Origin: Podospora pseudoanserina
Lineage: Eukaryota > Ascomycota > Sordariomycetes > Sordariales > Podosporaceae
NCBI RefSeq assembly: GCF_035222485.1
Contig: NC_085923.1
Coordinates: 2,170,001 to 2,234,000 of the forward strand
Direction: 5' to 3'
Length of the DNA: 64,000 bases
Numbering within the stretch: the stretch's first letter is position 1; every line of letters starts with the position of its first letter. This document shows positions 34,540-43,641 of this stretch, piece after piece. The translations under genes were made by a program, and so were the position numbers. Under the pieces are notes generated by a model. The model saw nothing but the letters and a program-made list of their open reading frames with translations. It made no database searches and had not been told where the DNA came from.

Positions 34540-37324
34540 CTAAAACCTCCTCCCCAAATCCACCTCCCTAACCAACTCCATCCCCTTCACCTCCTCCCCC
34601 TCCTTCCCCGTCACAAACGGCCTAACAGCCCTATCAACCACCCCCCTCCAAAACCCCTCCACCACCCCCGTCAACCTCCCCGTCTGCTTGAAATCCGGAA
34701 AACTATTCACCTCCAACAACCACACATTTTCCTTCCCATCCACCAAAAAATCAACCCCCCAAACCTCGAACCCCTGCTCCAGCGGCTGAAAGTGAACCAT
34801 CATCTCCCTCGCTGCCGCCTCAAACACCTCCCCCGTCACACTCCTAACCTGCTCCCAAATCCTCTCCTTCTGCCCATCCGGCAAATCATCAGCACTCAAA
34901 TCCCAAAACCGACGCACAGAATCATTATACTCCGGCTCGCCCTGCAAACACGTATTCGTCAAATGCCCCTCCAGACCCTCCACCCCCATCTCAGGAGGAA
35001 AAGAATACCCCTTGCTCGCAAAAAGCGCCAGCACATCCCTGTAAACATAAACCCTCATCGCCCCGACGGTCAGAGCATACACCCGGAGGTGAAACTTCCT
35101 GTTTCCCATGCTAGGGAGGAGCAAAGGGGGGTGGATGTACGGCTGGGCGATGAAGTGCCTCAGATGGCTCGTCATGATCCCATCCCCCTCCTCTTCCCCA
35201 CCCTCACCACCCCCTTCCTCCTCCTCGTCATCAGACTCGGGCTCCCACCCATCAAAAATCCCCTGCAGCTCCTCCATCGTGCTAAACAGCCTGATCCCCT
35301 GCCCCCTATCACTCATCCCCGGCTTCAAAATCCACCACTCCCTCTCCTCTTCTTCCTCCTTCTCCGCGTTCCTCTCCATACTCTCGTTCAAATCCCACGC
35401 TTCAACCAAGGCATCGTCCAAAAACTCGGCAAAATCAACCTCAAACGCCTCAGATCTCCTGACATGATCCTTTAGCACCGAGTCCGGGTTCTTGACGAGA
35501 TAGTTCTCCACTGTCTTGGCCAGGTAATGCTTCCTGATGAGCGCCTTGCGGATCATGTAACTATTAACAAGAGAAGTGGCAGGGTGGGAGGAGATGTAGT
35601 CAAAATCAAGAGATTCATATGGCATAATCTGCAGGACTTTGGCCTCGGGAAAAGGAAGCAGTGAAGGGAGGGAGATGTCCGGGTTGGTGTTGGCGTCCCA
35701 GGTGGACGGGGTGGGAAGGTATGTCAGTGACCCCTCCGGGAGGAGGGAGGAGAGGGCCGAGGTGATGAGTGGTTGGACGTAGGTGTCGCCGTAGTTGACG
35801 AGGGCGTAGACTGGCGGTTTGGCGTCCTTGGGGGGGTGGATCGGGAGAGTTGTCGTCGTCGTCGTGGCGGGGGCATCCTCGGTTTTGGTCGACTCTGCCT
35901 CAGTCTTGGTGTTGTTGGTTGACTCCTGCTCATTGGCGGCGGTGACACCAAAAATTGAGCTTCTAGATGGACCCCTGAACAAAAGAAATGGTAAGAATAT
36001 AGTCTTTTACGAGAACTCCAAAGCAAAGCAAAGGACAGAGCGGTTGGTTTGGGTCTTTTCTATTTTGGATAGAATGCCTCTATGCTCTATCTGATCATCA
36101 TTATGGTGTTGTGTTTGGCGTGTAATCATCCCTCATTTGCTGCCGTACTGTTCATATCCGACTCTTCATCTGTCCTGTCTCTTTCTCTTTGCTCTGTCTC
36201 TTTCTTTTGCGTGCTTCAACAAACCAGGGTATGTTCACTTACAGTTGCAACTCTCCGCCATGAAGGTGGGTAGCAGCCTGGAAGAAGTTGGCTTTCAGGG
36301 GCGTAATACTATCATCATCAAAGTTAGCTTTCCATACACACCCATCATAACCCATCATCACCAAAAAAAAAAAAAAAAAAAAAAAACCATACCTCGTATG
36401 CCCCTCCTTAACAGCCCACCCATCATTCCCCGGCCCCGCCTCATCCACACTCTTGTAAACATCCGTAAACCTCGGACTCCACTTGAAATGCTTATGCGTA
36501 TGCACCCCCCCCTTCACCAACATCCCCCCTTCCTCCCCCTCCTTCTCAGGACTCTTCTCCGCCTCCCTAATCCTCTCCTCATCCTCCACCTCCCCATCCA
36601 CACTCCCATCCACCTCGGTAAAACAACTCCCCTCCCCCCAATAATTCTGCAACATCCCCGTCCAGAGCACCCTCCCCCCCAACCCCTCCACCAACGGCAC
36701 ATTAACACTATACAAATCCACACTCCCATCCTCCGGCCACTGCTTCCAAAGCGCCTCAATCACCCTCACACTCTGCCTCGACGCCTTCAAAATAATCTCC
36801 GTATCATGATTCCTCGTGAAAAAGGCATAACTCAACGCCACCGCCCTGCGCTTACAAACCGCCGCCTCCAACGCTCCCCCCAACGTCCCACTGCTTAACG
36901 CAAAAACAGCCGTGGAGTTCCTCCCGTAGTTCGGTCCCGAAACCACCAAATCCACCGGACCGCGGTCTTGAAAAAAGTGGTACAGCCCAATCTGGACGCA
37001 CGACGCAGGCGTCCCGTCGACGAGGATCCACTCCTCCGTCCCAGGGACGGACGACGGTCTCGTGTGCGTGGTGCCGTGGCTGTCTTTCTGTTCGTCCTCG
37101 TGGACCAACCCCGCGGCCGGCTCGGAGAGTGGGGGGGGCCGGTAGTAGAGCGGCTTGACCGTCTGGCCGATCATGTGCGCTTTGCCTATCCATGAGCGTT
37201 GCGTGTGCGGGAGGCAGACGCTGACAGTGTGTCCGTAGTCCTGGAGGGTTCGGACAAGGGAGTGGACGTAGGGGGACGAGTGAGGGGAGGGAGGCCCGTC
37301 GTCGTTGGTGACTAGGATATGCAT
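34540..37324 (-). CDS. PBY1-type protein: SurE-like domain fused to tubulin-tyrosine-ligase-like domain
   Basis: Yeast Pby1 is a P-body-associated protein with this same domain order. Exon 1 (36393-37324) begins MHILVTNDDGPPS and carries SurE motifs: LVDGTPASCVQIGLY and DLVVSGPNYGRN. Exon 2 (36243-36308, 66 nt) completes the SurE domain with SITPLKANFF...GGELQL. Exon 3 (34540-35974) encodes the TTL domain, with ATP-grasp motifs WILKPGMSDRGQGIRLF and WLLEVNSFPDFKQTG. Introns: 36309-36392 (GTATGG, GCTAAC, GATAG; contains an A24/T24 tract) and 35975-36242 (GTAAGT...TTCAG). Phases agree throughout, giving 810 residues. At the end of exon 2 the codons CTG TAA overlap the donor, so an unspliced transcript stops after the SurE domain. 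The alternative is two genes, with the TTL part starting at ATG 35982. An acidic Glu/Gly insertion lies in the TTL domain. Confidence 0.85.
36363..36386. repeat. A24 homopolymer (T24 on the coding strand) in PBY1-type intron 1
   Basis: 24 consecutive A on the plus strand, immediately after the exon 1 splice donor on the minus strand. It is probably variable in length between strains. Confidence 0.95.
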
Positions 37325-38267
37325 TTTTCTTTGCTTGCTGGTTTGCTAGCGTCGAAACTTGAGATGGGTGTTGAGGGGTTACAAACGGGAAACGAGCAAG
37401 AGGGGCAGAGAGATAACAAGCAGTATATAGTTCTTTTGATAAGAAAAGCCCAGTTAAAAAAAAAAAAAAAAAGTGAACAAAGAGAAGAAAAGAAACTCGG
37501 CCTTTTATCTAATGGTTTGTCAGGTTTACTTAACAGCAACACGAAAGCTGCCCCTCCATTGACGTTTTTTTTTTAGCCCAGTCATGTCGGGTTGACTGGG
37601 CAGCGTTGTTCGTTGACAAGCCCAAGGAGAAGTGCGGGGGTGGGGTCACTCATAATCAATTACGCCCGAGTGGGGATCAAAGTCAAGTCAAGTGAGTTCA
37701 AGTGACAACAACAAAAATGTTCTTGATTGGCTTGCCTGTGCTTCTGTTGCTGTGCTTCAACTAATCTACAAATATTGACGTAGCGCATTCCCAGCTACCC
37801 GATTCTTCCTAATTCTGACATGACCCAACAATCATTCAATCCCATCCATCCCTTCATAGACTCCCCATGTCCCACGATTAGACAAGCCCAAAACCCTCAA
37901 GTGTGATAGCAACCAAGTGTGTTCAAGGACTCCCCCGCATCCCTTTCGACACCCTTGCGTACTAGTGTCATCAAGGTTATCCCCGTCGTCGTCGTGAAGA
38001 AAGGACAGGAAAAAAAAAAGAAACGAAAAAAAGGGCAATAAAACTCTTATGTCGTGAGCTCAATATGGCTTCACAACCCAGCTGAAGAATAATAACGAGA
38101 ATGTAGAATGCATGCTGTTAACCTGTGCCGAAAAGAAAGAACCCAAAACAAGATAACCCGTAATTGCATTTGCCAAACTCCGAACCAATGTCGCCAAACT
38201 TTGTCGTCGAATATTCAGATGGGAGTTTTTTCTGCCGAAAACCTGCGCCAACAACACCTAAGCCAAA
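37325..38267. promoter_or_regulatory. PBY1-type promoter and 3' region of the next gene
   Basis: The minus-strand PBY1-type gene starts at 37324, so the first several hundred bases are its upstream region. They hold an A17 tract near 37455 and short AGTCAAGTCAAG repeats near 37680. Nothing else recognised. Confidence 0.4.
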
Positions 38268-39640
38268 TCAAATCCTAGCACGCTTTGATGGGCCGGCCAC
38301 AGGCAGAGGCTCTGCAGACCGTTTCTGGCTGGTGGTCGTGGGGGAAACGCCAGCCTTGGTTTGGCGCCAGCCCTTAATGGTGGCTTGCTTGCTGGCTTGC
38401 TTGCCCCTCGACGCCGCTGTTGGCGTGGCCTTCTTGCGAGTGGCACGCACTGTGGTGGGCGGCGAGGCTGGAGCAAAACGCGGGGCCTCGGGCGTACCGG
38501 GAACCTTCTCGACTGCTTCGGCTGGGGTGATTGGGAGAGTTTGGGCGGCTTCCTCAACCACGTGGTCCTCGATGTCAGTCTCCGCCTCTTCATCTTCAAT
38601 CGAGATGGCGGGCACATCGGGCTTGGCAACAGGGAAGAGGAGTCTGGGCTTGACACTGGCGCGGGTGAGTCTTCTCACGGGCGCCTCGACAGCACTTTCC
38701 AAACCACCCTCGATATTCTCTGAGGCGCGCTTCTTGAAGAGGTGGAATTGCTTCTTGCCACGGCTGTTTCTTGTGTTAGCCGAGTGCACTGATGAGAACA
38801 CAAACAGGGAGCGACGACTTACAATACGGTGACCAAACCATCCTCGCGCTGAATGGCCTCTTCAATTGTGATCTGGCCTTCGCCGGGAACACTGACCATC
38901 TGGCGCTGGCTGCGGCGAGGAGCCGAGGGGGCAGGGGCCCTTGAGGGCTCGACATAGAAGGGGTTGTCAATGCTGCGGTCGACCTCGGGAATGCGCTCAT
39001 GCGAGTCGACGTGGATATGGAACGACTCATCCGAGCCTTGCTCAGTGAAGCTGTCCAACGTGTGGGCCTGGGTGCGGGCCCTTCTAGGGGAGGGCATGAC
39101 CTCATCCTCGGCGCGGAACAGGGTGCGGGCAAACGCTTCCACCTTGGCCTTGGACTCCTCGGTAGGAGGCTTCTGGGGTGTCTTGGCGGGGGTGATTAGC
39201 ATCCCGGTGCTGCTGCTGGCGACGGTGGTGCGAGGCGCAAGAAGGCCGGCTGACTTCTTGGTGAAGCCAAGGGCAGAGGCGGCATCGGAAACACTGGCGG
39301 CGGTGAGGGTGCGACGAGGAGAATCCATGGCGGCGATGCGCTTCTTTTGAGGGGAAAGGCTTGGTGTGCCCATGGTCGACTTCTTCTTTTGGTTGATTGA
39401 CTTGGGAGAACCGTCTGAAGTTTCCTCGGGCTGGTCGGAATGTTGCTGGTGTTGGCGACGCGATGATGGAACTCTGGGAGAGGGAGTTCGGTTGGCAGCG
39501 CGGTTGGCAATACGGGATGACTTGCGAGGAGTGTAAGGCTCGTAGGAGTCGGAGTAGCCCAGGTGAGGGGCAGGAGGAGTTCTGACTCTGGAGCTGGGAG
39601 AAGGAGTCGCCGGGTAGGGTGGCTCCATGATTTCCGCCAT
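38268..39640 (-). CDS. Conserved-looking fungal protein of nuclear type, function unknown
   Basis: Minus-strand exon 1 is 38823-39640 and exon 2 is 38268-38763, joined through intron 38764-38822 (GTAAGT, GGCTAAC branch, AAACAG acceptor), 437 residues. A second acceptor 9 nt upstream (ACAAG) is also in frame. The N-terminal half is Ser/Pro/Arg-rich with YTPRKSSRIANR and many SP/TP sites. The middle holds what look like conserved blocks: ITPAKTPQKP, FARTLFRAEDEVMPSPRRAR, DSHERIPEVDRSIDNPFYV, and IEEAIQREDGLVTVFRGKK, which spans the splice. The tail is Ala/Lys/Thr-rich and ends in a basic GPSKRARI. The SP/TP sites and basic patches suggest a CDK-regulated chromatin or transcription factor. I cannot name the family with confidence. 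Confidence 0.7.
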
Positions 39641-40555
39641 TGTTCGATTGCTTTGAATAGAGAGACAAACGTCAATTGAATTGGCAGTGGGGAGCAGGTG
39701 ACTATTGTCGTTGTTGTTGTTGTTGTTATTGTGAGGGCGCAGAATGGAGTGGGCGCGAAGTGAGGGTGCTCCCAGGCGGGATGAAAATGCGTGGTCGGCG
39801 GCGGGTGGTGGTACGGATCAAAGAGAGTCGCAAGAGCCCAAGAGTCGCAAGGTGAGAGGTTGGACGGCGAGGTGAGGTTGCGTGACAGCGACAGCGATGT
39901 TCAAATCAACAAATCGCGCAAGGTAGCAGGTGATCGTGTTGATGTTGACAGGTCAAACAAGTGACTTGCACCGGGGCAACAAACACAGCAACTCCTAGGA
40001 TTCCCTAGTAAAATAAGATATGGGAGGGTTATGGAGGAGGACTGAAGCGTTTGGCAAGTCTCAGGGTTTGACACGATTGGAAAATTGTGATGCTGGATGG
40101 AGAGGTTGGAGCAGGAAAACGGGCGGATGCGAAGAAGGGGCTGGGACAAGTGGGACTGGGAGCCCTTGATGAGGATTGATTGGACAATAATCTCCATCCC
40201 ATCCCTGTCCTCTCTCTCAAGACGCGCTCTCGACGTGTCAGTCTCGCGTTTTTTGCAGCCCTGCCTGCCCAATGGAACCCCAGCGGCCAGCCCCACCAAT
40301 TTGGCTAGCCAATACCGCTGTAACAGCGCATTTGTGGGGGTGGTCGAACTGGACCTGCAGCAAAAACATCAACGTCATCCCATGAGCCTTACCAGAATCA
40401 GACCTACCCGCCGTCAATCATTATCAAAACCGAGACACAATCCAGCCTTACGGATGCCACACGCTGAAATAGAGACATTCAATTGACAGTCTCAGCCTTG
40501 TCCACCACCACAACCACCACAAGAACATACAACCCCACACAAACCAAACATCACC
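39641..40555. promoter_or_regulatory. Divergent promoter region: unnamed nuclear protein and DUO1
   Basis: 915 bp between opposed starts. It contains a (TTG)n run at 39713-39726 and an ACGCGC core at about 40220 in AAGACGCGCTCTCGACG, close to but not a perfect MCB box. No gene. Confidence 0.4.
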
Positions 40556-41409
40556 ATGCCCTCCCACCACCACTATCCCTCCTCCCCCAAACTACCCCCC
40601 CTCCTCAGACGATGAATTCTCCTTCTCCGAAGTCCAATCCACCACCCCCTCCCGTCCACCCCCCTTCTTCCCGCCAGCAATCCCAGGTCCAATACCCCCC
40701 TCAAACCAAAACCCCCATCACCCACAATGCCGCCCCCTCATCCCCGGACGACCCGGAAACAAAAGAAGCAACCCTCCAACGCGAACTCCAAGGCGTCCGT
40801 GCAATCAACACAGCCATCGAATCCATAATCTCAACCCTCGAACGAGCAAAAGGCAACATGGTTGTATGTACCCCTTACCTAGGTCAAACCCACAAGGCTA
40901 ACTTCCTACAGACCGTCTCCCAAACCGTCACCAACGCCTCCACCCTCCTCAACACCTGGACCCGCATCCTCTCCCAAACCGAACACAACCAACGCCTGAT
41001 CCTCAACCCAAACTGGAAAGGCGCATCAGGCGACATAGCCGACATGGAGCACGAAGCCCTCCTCAAACAGCAGGAAGAGGAGCGCAGAGCAAGAGAGGCA
41101 GAGAGGAGGAGGGAGGAGGCGAGGAGGAAGGCTGAGGAGGAGGAAAGAAAGCGCGCTGCTGGGACGGTGTCAGCAGGTAGTGGGACGACAAGGGGGAGGG
41201 GGTTGGCTAGGGGGACCACGACGGGAAGAGGGAGGGGGGCCGGGTTGGTTAGGAGCACCTCTTCTGCTGGGAGGACTACTACCGGAACTGGGATTGCCAG
41301 GGGGGGGAGTAGTACCTCCTCGAGAGGGACGAGCGGGATTGGGAGGGGGGGTTTTGGGTATGGGCGGGTTGGGGCGCCCGGGACGAGGGGGGCTAAGAAG
41401 GAGACTTGA
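40556..41409 (+). CDS. DASH complex subunit DUO1
   Basis: DUO1 is part of the DASH/Dam1 ring that couples kinetochores to spindle microtubules. The core LQRELQGVRAINTAIESIIS, then LERAKGNM, TVSQTV..ASTLLNTWTRILSQTEHNQR and LILNPNWKGASGDIADME, is diagnostic. Intron 40864-40911 (GTATGT, GGCTAAC, CTACAG) is 48 nt, a multiple of three with no in-frame stop, so it looks like coding sequence until compared with the family. After the core come a Glu/Arg coiled-coil stretch and a Gly/Arg/Thr-rich tail. I take ATG 40556 (context ATCACCATGCC) as the start, giving PSHHHYPSSPKLPPSSDDEF. This needs one base fewer in the C7 run at 40595-40601 and one fewer in the C6 run at 40659-40664. Taken literally, the longest frame starts at 40483 with an odd Thr/Pro N-terminus. 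The corrected product is about 267 residues. Confidence 0.85.
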
Positions 41410-41640
41410 TCGAGGTCATATCACACCTAAATATTGAAGAAGAAAATAAAATTGGAATAATATTATTTTGATCAGGCTGATAAATTTCAACGCCGGATTT
41501 TACCCCTTCGCCCCCCCTCCCACCTCCCCCCCCTCCAAAAAAATAAAAAATAAAATAAAATAAATAAAATCCTGTCAAAACGCCTTATCCAGTACAGTTA
41601 CCGAACATATACACCTGATCCTCTATACACATCATACAAC

Positions 41641-42930
41641 CTAAGCCTTCTTAAAAAACGCAGACAATTTCATCATCCCCGCGGTATTAACCTTGGCCAG
41701 CTGCTTCACCCCCCTGCTCGTATTCGCCTTCTTCACCTTTTCCTCCTGCTCCATCTTGCGCTTCTTCTCCAGCCTCTCATCATCGTCCTCGTCCCTGGCG
41801 CGTTTCCCTCCATTAATGTCAATATTTCTCGAAGCAGCCGCTTCAGTCCGGAGTTTGGACAGTTTTGTCAGATACTCCTCCAATTCTGTGAACGTTTCAG
41901 ATGGAAGGGATGATAGCACGGTTTTGGAGAGAAAAGGGGGGAGGTAGGACGAAAGGATAAAGTTGAGGGATGTGCGCAGTCGTTGGAGGGAGATGGTGGC
42001 TGGGGAGGCGGTTATTGCTGGGGCAAAAGTTGGTTCGGGGGCTTCTTCGGTGGCTGGGGTTGTGACGGCTGTTGAGGGGGTTGTACCACTGCTGGTGGTG
42101 ACGGTAGATTGGGACTCTGAGGCGGATGGGGAAGCGGTTTCTTCTGGGGAAGAGGTGGAGGTGGTTGGTGGTGGTGGTGGTGGTGGTTGGTCTTTGACTA
42201 CCCCCATGACTGGCGCCTCCAACGCCTTTTTGATAAACTTCTCTTCCATGCTTGGGGGGAGGTGCTCGGCCATTTTGCTGGCTTTGGAGAGGATGATGGT
42301 GGAGAGTTTGGATTCGTTGGGGCGGTACATTTTGTCGTCGCCCATTTCGACAAGGTCGCATACGCTGGCTAGACGGGCTTCGAGGACTTTTTCGACGTGG
42401 CTGTTGGGGAGGGTGAGGATCTCGGAGAAGTGCCGGTCTGTGTTAGGGATTAGGTCTAGGTAGTCGTCTAGGGAGAGGTATTGACGTTGTAGGTTGTCGG
42501 ATTTGGAGTTGGAGGAGGACTTGAAGAGGGCTGGGAGGAGGAGAAATAAGGGGTCGTAGGGGGTTGCGAGGTAGAGGTCGGGAGATTGAATGGTTTGAGA
42601 TTCCAGAGCGGGCTCCTTTTCGGATTTCTCGCTTGAGAGCAGCCAGCTTCGGGGGGTGGATTTGTTTGGGGGTGCGGCTTTGGTGAACTCGTAGAAGGAG
42701 CCGGTTTCTGGGCAGACGAGATATCGGGTTGGATTGCCATATCGAGGGTTCTCGAGGGTGATGATGCGTACTGAGGAGGAGGTGTTCTTGGGGAGGACGA
42801 AGAGCTTCGGTGGGTTGGTTGACTCGGCGGACAGAGTATATGTAGATGTTGAGGCGGCTTTGGCTGTTGTCGAAACGGTTTTATTGGCGCTCGTCGAGGC
42901 AGGGCCGCCTTTTGATCGTGTTCGCGCCAT
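41641..42930 (-). CDS. Ribonuclease H2 subunit B (Rnh202-like)
   Basis: Subunit B is the scaffold of the trimeric RNase H2, which removes ribonucleotides and RNA primers from DNA in the nucleus. Single exon, 429 residues. I chose MARTRSKGG at 42930 rather than the longer frame from 43071 because the MARTRS-like basic start is usual. Visible features: the N-terminal triple-barrel region with LFVLPKNTSSSVRIITLENPR, RYLVCPETGSFYEF, LYLATPYDPLFLLLPALF, YLSLDDYL, and a helical region KVLEARLASVCDLVEMGDDKMYR. A Pro/Ser/Thr-rich insert follows. The C-terminus is basic and ends MMKLSAFFKKA, which resembles a PCNA-binding PIP box lacking the Gln. It shares a divergent promoter with MCM10. Confidence 0.87.
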   Translation of the reverse strand: MARTRSKGGPASTSANKTVSTTAKAASTSTYTLSAESTNPPKLFVLPKNTSSSVRIITLENPRYGNPTRYLVCPETGSFYEFTKAAPPNKSTPRSWLLSSEKSEKEPALESQTIQSPDLYLATPYDPLFLLLPALFKSSSNSKSDNLQRQYLSLDDYLDLIPNTDRHFSEILTLPNSHVEKVLEARLASVCDLVEMGDDKMYRPNESKLSTIILSKASKMAEHLPPSMEEKFIKKALEAPVMGVVKDQPPPPPPPTTSTSSPEETASPSASESQSTVTTSSGTTPSTAVTTPATEEAPEPTFAPAITASPATISLQRLRTSLNFILSSYLPPFLSKTVLSSLPSETFTELEEYLTKLSKLRTEAAASRNIDINGGKRARDEDDDERLEKKRKMEQEEKVKKANTSRGVKQLAKVNTAGMMKLSAFFKKA

Positions 42931-43641
42931 AGTATGGTTGAATGAATGTGAAGTCCAAAATCCAAATCGCCCTTCTATACCTATCGCATTAGTCCAAGAT
43001 AGATGCCGCAGGTAGATTTCTTGTAATATGGTGTATGGAGAAGAGGAGCTGCTTAAACGCAATCCCTGCAATTAAAAGAGAAGACGCGTCTCGGCCGTTT
43101 TAAGACGCGTCGCGCTATAGTGCTTCCACCCCCTGTCAAGCGGGCGCACTAAAGCTAAGCCAGCTTTTCGCGAATTCCTCCCACTGGCATCACACCCGCT
43201 GGACATCCCACACCACACAACGTACCCAGAACACACACCTTATCGACCCAGCCATTGGGCTTATCGGGTTTCTACAGCGGCTTTTTCGATACCTCTATTG
43301 GAAAGTAAACAACATAACTCAATCCTGAAAACAGATTATCGCCTGGGTACATGATCTTCTGCAGCCCGCCGGCCATGTCCCACAGTAATTGGTCGATATA
43401 GTGGGCAGTAACCCTGGCACAGCAGGAGCTGGCAGAGAACAACTCTTCCTGCATATGCGCTTGCTCCTGCATACTACCTACTACATACATACATCTGTCC
43501 CGAATAAACAAGCCCAAGTTCACCTCACCCACCCTCTCCCGACCAAGTCCCAAGGAATAGTTGGTTATTTGCGCACATCGAAATCCACACCAAGGCAGCC
43601 CTTGACGCAGTCCGGCGTGCGACTATCCCCCCCCCAAAGTT
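42931..43641. promoter_or_regulatory. Divergent RNase H2B/MCM10 promoter with two MCB boxes
   Basis: 711 bp between the two starts. ACGCGT occurs at 43084-43089 and again at 43105-43110, in GACGCGTCTC and AGACGCGTCGCG. ACGCGT is the MluI cell-cycle box bound by MBF (Mbp1-Swi6) in yeasts and used at G1/S genes. Both genes encode replication functions, which fits. Confidence 0.65.

Noticed and set aside
34504-35475. 323-codon plus-strand Pro/Leu/His-rich frame
   Set aside because: Antisense shadow of the TTL domain exon.
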